Shown in pieces: positions 1 to 9,229 of a stretch of DNA of 64,000 bases. The notes beneath the pieces were generated by a model. It was not told the origin of the DNA and searched no databases. It saw nothing but the letters and a program-made list of their open reading frames with translations. Source of the DNA: Microbacterium azadirachtae. Lineage in GTDB: Bacteria; Actinomycetota; Actinomycetes; Actinomycetales; Microbacteriaceae. The stretch is taken from NCBI RefSeq assembly GCF_000956545.1, contig NZ_JYIT01000079.1:61290-125289 (forward strand), given 5' to 3'. How positions within the stretch are numbered: the first letter of the stretch is position 1; each line of letters begins with the position of its first letter. Position numbers and translations under genes: made by a program.

Positions 1-891
1 GCCGCGGCGCTCAAGGCGGCGCAGTTCGACGGCGTGCAGTACGGCTTCCCGTGGACGATCGGCGCGATCGGCCTCGTCACCAACTCGGAGCTGCTGGCGA
101 AGGCCGGCGTCGACGAGTTCCCCGTGACGGTCGACGACTACGAGAAGGCGCTCAAGAAGCTCAAGGCGCTCGGCAACGGGCTGATCCCCTATGCCGCCTC
201 GACCAAGGCCGCGCAGCTGAAGGACATCCTCATCTGGATGCAGACCTTCGGCAGCCCGCTGGTGAAGGACGGCAAGGTCGCGATCGGCGACGACGAGAGC
301 GTCGAGGCCGTCACCTGGTACAAGTCCCTGTACGACCAGGGCCTGATCGCCGCCGACGTCGACCGCTTCGACGCGCGTTCCCTGTTCTCGCAGGGCCGCA
401 CGGCGATCTACGACGATGCGCCGGTCGGCCGCGGCGCGGTCACCAAGGACTCCCCGGACAAGGATCTCGCGAGCAAGCTGGTCCCGCAGTCGCGCCCGGT
501 GCTGAAGAAGGGCGACACGCCGCGGGCTCTGGTCTGGGGCGGAGCGATCGTGGTCGTCGGAGACGACAAGGGCACCCGCACCGCCGCCGACTTCGGCCAG
601 TGGTCCACGAGCGACCTCGACGCCGTGCTCGGCGACTACAAGCTGCGCGGTCTGCCGCCGGTCACCAACGAGGCGCAGTCCTCCTCCGAGGTCGCCGCCG
701 ACGCCTTCGGCAAGCGGTTCGCCGAGCGGATCACCAAGACCGCCACGACCAACCCGTTCTGGGTGTATCCGCAGTACGCGCAGATCGAGACCGTCGTCGC
801 CGAGCGCGTGCAGGCGGTGCTCGTGGGCCAGCAGAGCCCCCAGGACGCCATGTCGCAGGCCGGCGAGGCCGCTCAGAAGCTGATCGGCTGA
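1..891 (+). CDS. ABC transporter solute-binding protein, family 1 (5' end cut off)
   Basis: The reading frame is open from the first base, so the N-terminus, signal peptide and lipobox lie upstream of the window. The 296 codons seen match the C-terminal half of carbohydrate-binding family 1 solute-binding proteins: an alternating alpha/beta pattern with the usual TNPF-type segment and an alanine-rich last helix. It would bind a sugar or oligosaccharide outside the membrane and deliver it to two permeases, presumably encoded upstream. It is followed after 8 nt by a secreted BNR protein, so the two are probably cotranscribed. The substrate cannot be read from the sequence. Confidence 0.85.
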   Translation, partial: AAALKAAQFDGVQYGFPWTIGAIGLVTNSELLAKAGVDEFPVTVDDYEKALKKLKALGNGLIPYAASTKAAQLKDILIWMQTFGSPLVKDGKVAIGDDESVEAVTWYKSLYDQGLIAADVDRFDARSLFSQGRTAIYDDAPVGRGAVTKDSPDKDLASKLVPQSRPVLKKGDTPRALVWGGAIVVVGDDKGTRTAADFGQWSTSDLDAVLGDYKLRGLPPVTNEAQSSSEVAADAFGKRFAERITKTATTNPFWVYPQYAQIETVVAERVQAVLVGQQSPQDAMSQAGEAAQKLIG

Positions 892-899
892 GGCCCCCG

Positions 900-2708
900 A
901 TGACTCCTCGCACCTGGGCGGGCGTCGCGGCCGCAGCCGCTGTGACGCTCTCCGTGCTCGCCGCTCCCGCCGCGGGCGCGGATCCGGCCTCCCCGTCCCT
1001 GGAGACCGTGCCGGTCACCGTCGACGCCTCGAACCAGTCCGGCTGGTGGAACCCGCTTGCCGTGGTCGGCGGCACCACGTACTTCGCGTACAACGTGACC
1101 GCCAACACCGGCCGGCACCAGGTGCACCTGGCGGCGCGCGCCGCCGACGGCGCCTGGACGACCGGATGCCTGCGCACGTCCGCGGGGGCCTGCGCGGACT
1201 TCCTCGACGACAACGGGCACAACCAGCCCTCGATCGTCGTGGACGGATCCGGTCAGATCCATGCGTTCGTCTCGATGCACCACGAGCCGTGGCACTACTT
1301 CCGCTCGACGGTCGCGGGCGACGTGACCTCGCTCGTCGACGTCAGCGCCGAGATGCCCGACCAGGGCGCCGCGATCTCCTATCCGGTGACCGCGCCCGGC
1401 GCGAACGGCGACGCCTGGCTCATGGTGCGCGTGGGAGCGGACCCCCAGGGCCGACGAGACGGCGTCCTGTACCACTACACGCCCGCGACCGGCACGTGGA
1501 CGCGCGAGGCGGTGATCGCCTCCGCCGTGGGCTATTCGTTCTACGCCGACGACCTCACCGTCGACGACAGCGGACGCGTGCACATCCTCTGGGAGTGGGG
1601 GCCGTGGCCCGCCGGACCCTATCGCCACCTCGGCTCGTACGTCGTCTACGACCCGGCCACCAAGGTCTTCCGCGACGTCGCAGGCACGGCGCTCACGGCG
1701 CCCGTCCGGCCGACGGATCCGGGCGCGACGGTCTGGCGCACCTTCGCCCCCGGGGAGACCGTGAACACCGTCTCCCCGGACGCGCCCGCGGTGCAGACGG
1801 CGAAGATGGCGATCGCCGGCGGACAACTCGTGGGCGTCTCGTATCGCTACGCGGAGCAGGGCTCCACGGCGTTCGACGTGCACTGGGCGACGTGGAGCGG
1901 CACCGGCTGGACGGACCAGACGCTGATCGACACCCACGCCCTCGGCGGCGGGATCGACACCATCGCCGCCGTCGACGCCACCCGCTCCGGATCCGAGACC
2001 CGCGTCTACGCCGTGCTGTCGATGCCGGACTGCGGCACGGCGCGCAGCCAGGTCGTGATGCTTTCCTCGACGGGCTCGGCGTGGTCGGCGACGGCGATCG
2101 GCGCCCCGGTGTCCGGGCAGCAGCGCCTGCGCGCCGCCACGGCGGCCGACGGCGGCGACGTGCTGTACCTCTCCGCACCGGAGAAAGGCACGCTGACCTA
2201 CGGCCGGGTGCCGCGCACCGGCACGACATCGACCGCGACCGTGGCCGACGTCGTGGCCGGGATCCGCGGCGACTCCGGCGGTCAGAACCTCGCCCGCACG
2301 GGAACGGCGACCGCCACGTCGCAGCTGCGCGCCGACACCGGTCCGGAGCGCGCGATCGACGGCGTCTGCACCGACGCGAGCCGGTGGATCTCCTCGACGA
2401 CCGACGCGCACCCCGTCTACACGGTGGCCTGGGCCCAGGCGCAGCCGCTCGAGCTCGTCCGGGTGCGCAGCGGCTACTCGGTCGGCGACCCCGCCCTCTC
2501 CGTGCTCAGGGACTTCCGCGTCGAGGTGCGCACCGCCGCGGGCTGGACCCCGATCGGATCGTTCACGGGGAACACCGCCACCACCGTCACCGCGAACGCC
2601 GGCGGGGCGACCGCCGACGCGGTGCGCCTGGTGATCCAGACGCCGTCCGCGTCGACCACCAACGTGGCGCGCGTCTACGAGGTCGAGGCGATCGCCGCCA
2701 CGCCCTGA
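900..2708 (+). CDS. Secreted BNR-repeat (BNR_4-type) beta-propeller with C-terminal F5/8 (discoidin-like) domain
   Basis: The protein has 602 residues. It starts with a Sec signal peptide (short basic start, hydrophobic core, Ala-rich cleavage region ending near residue 26). Residues about 35-440 look like a BNR_4 propeller with the family's HNQPSI and HHEPWHYFRS blocks. Residues about 460-602 resemble an F5/8 type C carbohydrate-binding domain (LARTGTATATS start, AIDG, RDFRVEV). BNR_4 propellers include polysaccharide lyases of the ulvan and rhamnose-glucuronate lyase type, so a secreted lyase or glycan-binding role is plausible but not shown. The ATG begins 8 nt after the preceding stop with no good ribosome site, which suggests coupling. 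Confidence 0.75.
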   Translation: MTPRTWAGVAAAAAVTLSVLAAPAAGADPASPSLETVPVTVDASNQSGWWNPLAVVGGTTYFAYNVTANTGRHQVHLAARAADGAWTTGCLRTSAGACADFLDDNGHNQPSIVVDGSGQIHAFVSMHHEPWHYFRSTVAGDVTSLVDVSAEMPDQGAAISYPVTAPGANGDAWLMVRVGADPQGRRDGVLYHYTPATGTWTREAVIASAVGYSFYADDLTVDDSGRVHILWEWGPWPAGPYRHLGSYVVYDPATKVFRDVAGTALTAPVRPTDPGATVWRTFAPGETVNTVSPDAPAVQTAKMAIAGGQLVGVSYRYAEQGSTAFDVHWATWSGTGWTDQTLIDTHALGGGIDTIAAVDATRSGSETRVYAVLSMPDCGTARSQVVMLSSTGSAWSATAIGAPVSGQQRLRAATAADGGDVLYLSAPEKGTLTYGRVPRTGTTSTATVADVVAGIRGDSGGQNLARTGTATATSQLRADTGPERAIDGVCTDASRWISSTTDAHPVYTVAWAQAQPLELVRVRSGYSVGDPALSVLRDFRVEVRTAAGWTPIGSFTGNTATTVTANAGGATADAVRLVIQTPSASTTNVARVYEVEAIAATP

Positions 2709-2795
2709 TCCTCGGGCGGGCGCCGTCCGCCGGCGCCCGCCCGTCCCTCCGTCATGCCTACCGATGTGAATCCAGAACCTCCAGGAGCAGAACCC

Positions 2796-5057
2796 ATGCG
2801 CACGCAGACCGTCGATGCCGACATCGTCGTCGTCGGAGGAGGCCTCGCCGGCGTCAGCGCGGCCGTGGCCGCGGCCCGACTCGGGCGCCGTGTGGCGCTG
2901 ATCAACAACCGGCCCGTGCTCGGCGGCAACTCGTCGTCGGAGGTGCGGGTGTGGGTGTGCGGCGCGACCGCGCACGGCAACCAGCGGTGGGCGCGCGAGA
3001 CCGGCATCATCGGCGAGCTGTACCGGGAGAACCAGTACCGCAACCCCGACGGCAACCCGATCTACTGGGACGACGTGGTGCTGGACACGGTGCGCCGAGA
3101 GCCGAACATCGCGCTCTTCCTCAACACCGAGGTCGTCGATGCGAGCGCCGAGGGACCCGACGACGCCCGCCGTGTGCGCTCGGTGACCGGATGGACCCTC
3201 GGATCCGAGATCCGCACGACCTTCCGCGCTCCCTTCTTCCTCGACTGCACCGGCGACGGCCTCGTCGGCGCGCTCGTCGGCGCACGGCACCGCCTCGGCA
3301 AGGAGGGCCGTGACGAGTTCGGCGAGGACTGGGCTCCCGAGGAGCCCGAGCGCGAGTTCCTCGGCTCGACCCTGCTCTTCTACACGAAGGACGCGGGGCA
3401 CCCCGTGAAGTACGTCGCCCCGGAGAGCGCGAAGGACATCACGACGACGCCCATCCCGTCCTCGCGCATCATCCGCTCCGGCGACAGCGGCGCGCACTAC
3501 TGGTGGATCGAGTGGGGCGGCCGCCTCGACATCGTCCACGACAACGAGCGGATCCGCGACGAGCTGCGCTCGGTGATCCTGGGCATCTGGGACCACATCA
3601 AGAACTCCGGCGAGTTCGACGCCGACACCCTCACGCTGGAGTGGATCGGGAACCTGCCCGGCAAGCGGGAGTACCGCCGCTTCATCGGCGACCACACGCT
3701 CACGCAGAACGACGTGCTCGCGCAGACGTCGTTCGACGACGGGGTGGCCTTCGGCGGCTGGTCGATCGACCTGCACCCCGCCGACGGGATGTACGCCACC
3801 GGCGCCGGGGCGCTGCAGCGCTTCAGCGAGGGCGTGTTCGAGATCCCGTTCCGCTCCCTGTACTCGGTGAACGTCGAGAACCTGCTCATGGCGGGACGCA
3901 ACGTCTCGGCGACGCACATCGCGTTCGGCGCCGCGCGAGTGATGGCGACGTGCGCGGCGATGGGCGAGGCCGCCGGCGCCGCCGCCGCGATGTGCGTCGA
4001 GCACGAGGTCACGCCGCGCGAGCTGCACGCGACCCGTCGCTCAGAGCTGCGGCAGCTGCTGCTGCGGGCCGACGCCTCCCTGATCGGCGTGGAGAACGAG
4101 GATCCGGACGACCTCGCACGCACCGCGACCGTCACGGCATCGTCGACCCGCTCCGTCGTCGGCGCCGAGGCGCCGGATCCCGAGGCGCACGCGCTCGTCG
4201 ACGATCTCGGACTCGTGGTGCCGGTGCACCCGCGCCTGGACGCCGTGCACCTGCTGCTGTCGGCGGACGAGGACACGGAGCTCACGGTCGAGGTGCATTC
4301 CACCGGTCGCCGGCAGAACGTGATCCCCGCGCGGCTCGAGCACCGCACGACCGTGCGGGTGCCCGGCGGGGCGCCGGCCTGGATCCGGGCGGATGCGGCG
4401 TTCGCGCCGGAGGCGCCCGAGAACGCCGTCGTCGTGCTGCGGGCGAACCCGGCCGTCCGCGTGCACCTCACGGAGAAGGGAGTGCCCCTCGCACCGGGCG
4501 TGCTCACCCTGGTGCACCGCGCCGACAACGACGACCAGAACGTGCAGATCAGCCAGGACGAGCTGCTCGTGCAGTGGCCGACCAAGCCGCTGCGCGGCCG
4601 CGCCGTCGTGTTCCGTGCCGAACCGGAGAGCGACGCGCTGGCCCCTCAGCGCGCGGTGTCCGGCTTCAACCGGCCCTTCGGCGGCCCGAACATGTGGGCC
4701 TCCGCTCCCCTCGCCGACGGGCCGGCCTGGCTGCGGCTGGACTGGCCGCAGCCGGTCGCCGCCCGCGAGATGCGCCTCGTCTTCGACGACGACCTCGACC
4801 TCGAGCTGAACACGCTGCACCACCACCGCAGCCCCGACGAGATCCTCCCGCAGCTGGTGCGCGACTACCGCCTGGAGGTGCAGCGGGCCGGATCCGACGA
4901 CTGGACGGTCGTCGCCGACGAGACCGCGAACCGACATCGCCTCCGCGTGCATCCCGTGCCCGCCGAGGCCGGGCCGTTCTCCGCGGCCCGCCTCGTCATC
5001 ACCGCGACGAACGGCGCGCCCGAGGCGCGCGTGGTGGCCTTCCGGGTGCAGTCGTGA
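2796..5057 (+). CDS. FAD-dependent oxidoreductase (FAD_oxidored family) with C-terminal beta-sandwich extension
   Basis: The protein has 753 residues. The N-terminus carries a dinucleotide-binding motif (IVVVGGGLAGVSAAVAAARLG) at residues about 10-30, followed by the GGNSSSEVR block typical of the FAD_oxidored family. A second cluster, LLMAGRNVSATH, lies near residue 365. Residues after about 430 form a long C-terminal part ending in a discoidin-like segment. Such proteins occur in polysaccharide-utilisation loci of many bacteria, but their substrate is unknown to me. No signal peptide is seen, so it is cytoplasmic. The ATG at 2796 was chosen over an upstream one because AGGAG lies 9-13 nt before it. 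Confidence 0.8.
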   Translation: MRTQTVDADIVVVGGGLAGVSAAVAAARLGRRVALINNRPVLGGNSSSEVRVWVCGATAHGNQRWARETGIIGELYRENQYRNPDGNPIYWDDVVLDTVRREPNIALFLNTEVVDASAEGPDDARRVRSVTGWTLGSEIRTTFRAPFFLDCTGDGLVGALVGARHRLGKEGRDEFGEDWAPEEPEREFLGSTLLFYTKDAGHPVKYVAPESAKDITTTPIPSSRIIRSGDSGAHYWWIEWGGRLDIVHDNERIRDELRSVILGIWDHIKNSGEFDADTLTLEWIGNLPGKREYRRFIGDHTLTQNDVLAQTSFDDGVAFGGWSIDLHPADGMYATGAGALQRFSEGVFEIPFRSLYSVNVENLLMAGRNVSATHIAFGAARVMATCAAMGEAAGAAAAMCVEHEVTPRELHATRRSELRQLLLRADASLIGVENEDPDDLARTATVTASSTRSVVGAEAPDPEAHALVDDLGLVVPVHPRLDAVHLLLSADEDTELTVEVHSTGRRQNVIPARLEHRTTVRVPGGAPAWIRADAAFAPEAPENAVVVLRANPAVRVHLTEKGVPLAPGVLTLVHRADNDDQNVQISQDELLVQWPTKPLRGRAVVFRAEPESDALAPQRAVSGFNRPFGGPNMWASAPLADGPAWLRLDWPQPVAAREMRLVFDDDLDLELNTLHHHRSPDEILPQLVRDYRLEVQRAGSDDWTVVADETANRHRLRVHPVPAEAGPFSAARLVITATNGAPEARVVAFRVQS

Positions 5058-5128
5058 CCGACGGCGCTAACGTGAGGGGCACCGGTCGAGCACGCCCGGT
5101 CCGTCGCACGATCACCGGGAGGTCCGTG

Positions 5129-6079
5129 ATGCGCTCCTCCGATCCGCATCGACCCGAGGCGCAGCGCTCCGTGCCCGTCATCCGCGCGCCGCGCACGGGC
5201 CTGATCGCGCTCGCGGTGCCCAACCTCGAAGAGCCGTACTTCGCCGAGCTGACCTCCCTGCTCGTGCGCCGCGCGGACGAGCGGGGGCTCGCGGTGCTCA
5301 TCGTGCAGACCGAGGGCGATCACGGTCGCGAGATCGCGGTCGCCGACGGCGTGGGACTCCCCCCCATCGACGGCCTGATCCACATCCCGCGCTCGCTCAC
5401 GGTCAGCGATCTCACCCGGCGCACCTCGCCCGGCCCCCTCGTGCTGCTCGGGGAGCACATCCAGACGAGCCCGTTCACGCACATCACGATCGACAACCGC
5501 GCGGCCGCCCGTCTCGCGACCGAGCACCTGCTCTCCGACGGCCGCCGCCGGATCGCCTTCATCGGACGCCGCGACGCCCGTCCGTCCGATGCGGCCGACC
5601 GCCGTCATGCCGGCTACGTCGAGGCGCTCGCGCACGCCGCCCTCCCCGCGGATCCCGCCGCCGTCGCCCAGGTCGCGGCGTTCACCGCCGAGGAGGGTGA
5701 GCGCGCCACCGCGGAGATGCTCGCGGCGCTCCCCGACCTGGACGGCATCGTGTGCGCCAACGACTCGATCGCGCTCGGCGCGCTCGTCGCCCTGCATGCC
5801 GCGGGGCGCGCCGTGCCCGCCGACGTCGCGGTCACCGGGATCGACGACATCCGCGCCGCGCGCTTCGCGATCCCCGCTCTCACGACCGTCGCGCCCGATC
5901 ACGAGCAGCTCGTCGACGCCGCCTTCACGGAGCTGGAGCGTCAGCTCACCGCCCCGCCGGGCGCCGACCTCCCCGTGCGACACGTCACCGTCGGGATCCG
6001 TCTGATCGAACGCGCGAGCACCGTCTCCGCCGCGGCCGACGACGCGGCTCCCGCGCGCCGGGGCGGCGCGCGGCGATGA
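5129..6079 (+). CDS. LacI/PurR-type ligand-binding domain protein without HTH
   Basis: This 316-residue protein begins at an ATG preceded by GGGAGG. From residue about 27 it follows the periplasmic-binding-like effector domain of LacI regulators: RTGLIALAVPNLEEPYFAEL, then THITIDNRAAARLATEHLL, RRRIAFIG, CANDSIALGAL, and VTGIDDIRAARFAIPALTTV. The helix-turn-helix of about 55 residues that normally precedes the first of these is absent, and only 71 bases separate the start from the previous stop. It may sense a sugar without binding DNA itself, or be a decayed regulator. The C-terminal 20 residues are low complexity. Confidence 0.8.
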   Translation: MRSSDPHRPEAQRSVPVIRAPRTGLIALAVPNLEEPYFAELTSLLVRRADERGLAVLIVQTEGDHGREIAVADGVGLPPIDGLIHIPRSLTVSDLTRRTSPGPLVLLGEHIQTSPFTHITIDNRAAARLATEHLLSDGRRRIAFIGRRDARPSDAADRRHAGYVEALAHAALPADPAAVAQVAAFTAEEGERATAEMLAALPDLDGIVCANDSIALGALVALHAAGRAVPADVAVTGIDDIRAARFAIPALTTVAPDHEQLVDAAFTELERQLTAPPGADLPVRHVTVGIRLIERASTVSAAADDAAPARRGGARR

Positions 6080-6090
6080 GATCCGCCCGC

Positions 6091-6873
6091 TCAGCTCACG
6101 TGGTCGCCCGCGATGAGCAGCTCGCCGACGTGCGCGCCGAGCTGCTCCCTGGCGGTCTGATCCAGCCCCGCGTCGATCACGAGACGGTCGATGTCGCTGA
6201 GGTCCGCGATCGTCGTGAGGCCGACGAGACCCCAGCGCCGATGATCGGCGAGCACCACGACCTCGCGCCCTGCGGCCATGAACGCGCGGTCCGTCTCCGC
6301 CTCGAGCAGGTTCATGGTCGTCATCCCGGCCTGCACGTCGAGTCCGTGCACGTCGAGGAACACGATGTCGCAGTGCAGCTGCTCGAGGGCGCGGACGGCG
6401 ACCGGCCCGACCAGGGCCTGCGCCGGCGTGCGCACTCCCCCGGTGAGCACGACGGTCTGCGTGTACGGCTCGTCGGCCCGGTCGGGGCGCGCGAACAGAT
6501 CCGAGACGCCCAGCGCGTTCGTCACGATCGTCAGCTCCGGCACGGCGGCGAGCGCTTCGGCGAGCGCGAGCGAGATCGCCCCGCCGGAGATGCCGACGGC
6601 CATGCCCGGTTCGACCAGGCCGGCCGCGAGGGCCGCCACCTCCCGGCGCTCACGCGACACCGACGCGGCGGGGGCCCGGACGGATGCGGCGCCGAGGGCC
6701 GCCCTGACGCCTCCGCGCACCTTGCGCACGGCGCCCTCGTCGGCCAGGAGGTCGATGTCGCGGCGGATCGTCATCGGGCTCACGCCGAGAAGGCCGGAGA
6801 GCTCCGGGATGGTCGCGGTGCCGTGCTCGCGGACGTGCGCGAGGACGCGCTCACGTCGCTCCGATACCAGCAC
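6091..6873 (-). CDS. DeoR/GlpR family transcriptional regulator
   Basis: The protein has 260 residues. The N-terminal winged helix shows the DeoR signature (ATIPELSGLLGVSPMTIRRD, residues about 19-38), followed by a sugar-phosphate-binding domain of the DeoRC type with conserved IVTNA, LTGG and VVLADHRRWG segments. DeoR regulators normally respond to a phosphorylated sugar. The gene is convergent with the LacI-like sensor and divergent from the esterase gene, with 125 bases between. Its likely targets are the flanking carbohydrate genes; this is inferred from position. It may supply the DNA binding that the LacI-like neighbour lacks. Confidence 0.92.
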   Translation of the reverse strand: MLVSERRERVLAHVREHGTATIPELSGLLGVSPMTIRRDIDLLADEGAVRKVRGGVRAALGAASVRAPAASVSRERREVAALAAGLVEPGMAVGISGGAISLALAEALAAVPELTIVTNALGVSDLFARPDRADEPYTQTVVLTGGVRTPAQALVGPVAVRALEQLHCDIVFLDVHGLDVQAGMTTMNLLEAETDRAFMAAGREVVVLADHRRWGLVGLTTIADLSDIDRLVIDAGLDQTAREQLGAHVGELLIAGDHVS

Positions 6874-6998
6874 CCGCGCTCCTTCCGATCGAGGCTCCAG
6901 TCTGCCACGTGCGCACCTCGCCGGCCGGTCCCGGGCCGCGCGCGAACCGCATGCTCCCGGCGCGAGACCGCCGCGACGTCGTCCGGACGGAGCCGCCG

Positions 6999-8090
6999 AT
7001 GAGCGCCCCCGCCCCCTACGACGGCTGGTTCCCCGACGCTCCCCTCGACGGCACCTACGGCTTCGACCTGCCCGCGCTGCAGGCCGTCGCGCCGGTCGCC
7101 GCGCCGGACGGCTTCGGAGCCCGCTGGCAGGCCTGGCGCGCGGCCGCCGCCCGCATCGACGCCGACCCCGTGATCGTCGCGCAGGGCGAACGTGACGGCA
7201 GGAGCCTGTCGATCGTGGAGCACACCGGCGCCGACGGCACGCGGCTGCGCGCGTGGGTCGCCCAGCCCCTCGACGTCCCGGCGGAGATCGCGCTCGTGCA
7301 CGGGCACGGCTACGGCGGGCGGGACGAGCCGGGCTTCGCGCGTGTGCCGGACGACGCGGCGGTGATCTTCCCCGTCGCGCGCGGCCTGGGCGCGCTCAAC
7401 GCCGGCGTCGGTGCGCCGCCCGTGCGGGACGAGCACGTCATCGCGGGGATCGAGGATCCCGAGCGCTTCGTGCTGGGCCTGTGCGCCCGCGACCTCTGGC
7501 TCGCCGCGGACGCGCTGCTCGCGATCACCGGACCGCTCCCGCTCGCCTACGTCGGCGAGAGCTTCGGCGGCGGCATCGGCGCGCTGGCGCTGCCGTGGGA
7601 CGATCGCTACGTCGCGGCGACGCTCGTCGTGCCGAGCTTCGGCCAGTACGACGAGCGGCTCGCGGTGCCCTGCCTCGGCAGCGGCGAGGCGATGCGCCGC
7701 CACGTGCGCGCGCACCCCGAGGCCCGCGAGGTGCTGCGCTGGTTCGACGCCTCGTCGGCGATGCTCGCCAACCGGATCCCGGTGCGGGTGGAAGCGGCCC
7801 TCTGGGATGCGAACGTGCCGCCGCCGGGACAGTTCGCGATCGCCCACGCGGTGGCGCAGTCGGCCGGCGCGCTGGAGCTCGCCGTGCTGCCCGCAGGCCA
7901 TGCGGAGTACCCCGGCCGCGACGGGATCACCCGGTCGGCCGAGCGCGCGGGCCTGGCGCATCTGGCACGAGCCCGCCGAAGGGAATCGCCCTCTGCTCGC
8001 CGTTTCGAGGAGCGGAGCTCGTCGTCTTCGGGGCCGTTCGGGAGCGGACATCGCTCCTTGAGCGGAGAGCCTCCCGGCTACCCTCGATGA
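6999..8090 (+). CDS. Acetylxylan esterase (AXE1)-like alpha/beta hydrolase
   Basis: The protein has 363 residues from the ATG at 6999, chosen because GGAG lies about 7 nt upstream. It matches the AXE1/cephalosporin-C deacetylase fold: [11 protein letters not shown] (oxyanion region), VGESFGGG carrying the nucleophilic serine, [17 protein letters not shown] carrying the aspartate region, and PAGHAEYPG carrying the catalytic histidine. AXE1 enzymes remove acetyl groups from xylo-oligosaccharides and other acetylated sugars; the absence of a signal peptide points to cytoplasmic oligosaccharides. The last 45 residues (RRRESPS onward) are not family sequence and seem to be translated from an intergenic repeat. 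Confidence 0.82.
   Translation: MSAPAPYDGWFPDAPLDGTYGFDLPALQAVAPVAAPDGFGARWQAWRAAAARIDADPVIVAQGERDGRSLSIVEHTGADGTRLRAWVAQPLDVPAEIALVHGHGYGGRDEPGFARVPDDAAVIFPVARGLGALNAGVGAPPVRDEHVIAGIEDPERFVLGLCARDLWLAADALLAITGPLPLAYVGESFGGGIGALALPWDDRYVAATLVVPSFGQYDERLAVPCLGSGEAMRRHVRAHPEAREVLRWFDASSAMLANRIPVRVEAALWDANVPPPGQFAIAHAVAQSAGALELAVLPAGHAEYPGRDGITRSAERAGLAHLARARRRESPSARRFEERSSSSSGPFGSGHRSLSGEPPGYPR
7990..8070. repeat. Repeat-like GAGCGGA/GCTCGCCGTTTCG sequence inside the esterase 3' end
   Basis: The DNA has CTCGCCGTTTCGAGGAGCGG followed by TTCGGGAGCGGACATCGC and TTGAGCGGAG, the style of the GAGCG/GAAAC intergenic repeats seen elsewhere in the window (9754 and 40314). It is read as coding only because no stop interrupts the frame. 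Confidence 0.35.
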
Positions 8091-8091
8091 C

Positions 8092-9159
8092 ATGACCTCC
8101 GACTGGACCGGATCCGCCATCGCCCTGCTCGAAGCGGATGCGAATCGCAGCGCCGACACGCACCTGCACGTGTTCCCGCTGCCCGCGGAGTGGGGCGTCG
8201 ACCTGTACCTCAAGGACGAGTCGGTGCATCCGACCGGATCCCTGAAGCACCGCCTCGCGCGCTCGCTGATCCTGTACGGCCTCGTGAACGGCCGCATCCA
8301 CGAGGGCACGACGCTCGTCGAGGCCTCGAGCGGATCGACGGCCGTGTCCGAGGCGTACTTCGCGCGGATGCTGGGCCTGCCGTTCGTGACGGTCGTGCCG
8401 CGGTCGACCAGCCAGGAGAAGATCGACCTCATCGAGTTCTACGGCGGCCGCTGCCACTTCGTGGACTCCGGCGCCGCGATGTACGCCGAGGCGGAGCGGC
8501 TCGCCTCCGAGTGCGGCGGCCACTACCTCGACCAGTTCACCTACGCCGAGCGCGCGACCGACTGGCGGGGCAACAACAACATCGCGGAGAGCGTGTTCAG
8601 CCAGCTGAGCCGCGAGCGCCACCCGATCCCGAGCTGGATCGTGGTCGGCGCGGGCACCGGCGGCACGAGCGCCACGTTCGGGCGCTACGTGCGCTACCGC
8701 CGCCACGACACCCGCATCGCGGTCGTGGATCCGGAGGGCTCCGCGTTCTACGGCGGCTGGCGCAGCAGCGATGCGTCGTTCACGACCGGGACCCCGAGTC
8801 GCATCGAGGGCATCGGCCGGCCGCGCGTCGAGCCGTCCTTCGTGCCCGGCGTCATCGACGAGATGATCCCGGTGCCCGATGCCGCGTCGATCGCCGCGAT
8901 CCGGCTGCTGAAACAGCGCACGCTGCACTGGGCGGGCGGCTCCACCGGGACGAACCTCGTCGGCGCGTTCCAGCTCATCGCCCGCATGCTGCGCTCCGGC
9001 GAGCGCGGCAGCGTCGTGACCCTGATCTGCGACGGCGGCGCCCGCTACCTCGACACGTACTACTCCGACGAGTGGGTCGCCGCGAAGGGCTGGGATCTCG
9101 CTCCGCACCGCGCACGCATGGAGCACTTCCTCACCACCGGGGAGTGGGCGGAGGACTGA
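8092..9159 (+). CDS. cds1: PLP-dependent L-cysteine desulfhydrase (Cds1-like)
   Basis: The protein has 355 residues. It belongs to the fold type II PLP family of cysteine synthases: GSLKHRLA carries the PLP lysine, [11 protein letters not shown] binds the substrate carboxylate, and [14 protein letters not shown] binds the PLP phosphate. Length and motif wording fit the actinobacterial Cds1 group (Mycobacterium tuberculosis Rv3684), which degrades cysteine to H2S, pyruvate and ammonia rather than making it. The ATG lies one base after the esterase stop with no clear ribosome site. A TACCCT box 7 nt upstream suggests a leaderless transcript of its own. Confidence 0.82.
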   Translation: MTSDWTGSAIALLEADANRSADTHLHVFPLPAEWGVDLYLKDESVHPTGSLKHRLARSLILYGLVNGRIHEGTTLVEASSGSTAVSEAYFARMLGLPFVTVVPRSTSQEKIDLIEFYGGRCHFVDSGAAMYAEAERLASECGGHYLDQFTYAERATDWRGNNNIAESVFSQLSRERHPIPSWIVVGAGTGGTSATFGRYVRYRRHDTRIAVVDPEGSAFYGGWRSSDASFTTGTPSRIEGIGRPRVEPSFVPGVIDEMIPVPDAASIAAIRLLKQRTLHWAGGSTGTNLVGAFQLIARMLRSGERGSVVTLICDGGARYLDTYYSDEWVAAKGWDLAPHRARMEHFLTTGEWAED

Positions 9160-9229
9160 TCCCTCCCCCCGCCTGTCGACGCGCCGGGGCGCTCTGGTCG
9201 CACGATCCCCGCTCCCCTACGCTGACGGC

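Noticed and set aside
873..4028. Very long minus-strand open frame opposite the BNR and FAD enzyme genes
   Set aside because: It is Arg/Gly/His/Val-rich, has no recognisable motif and is the usual mirror of high-GC coding DNA on the other strand.
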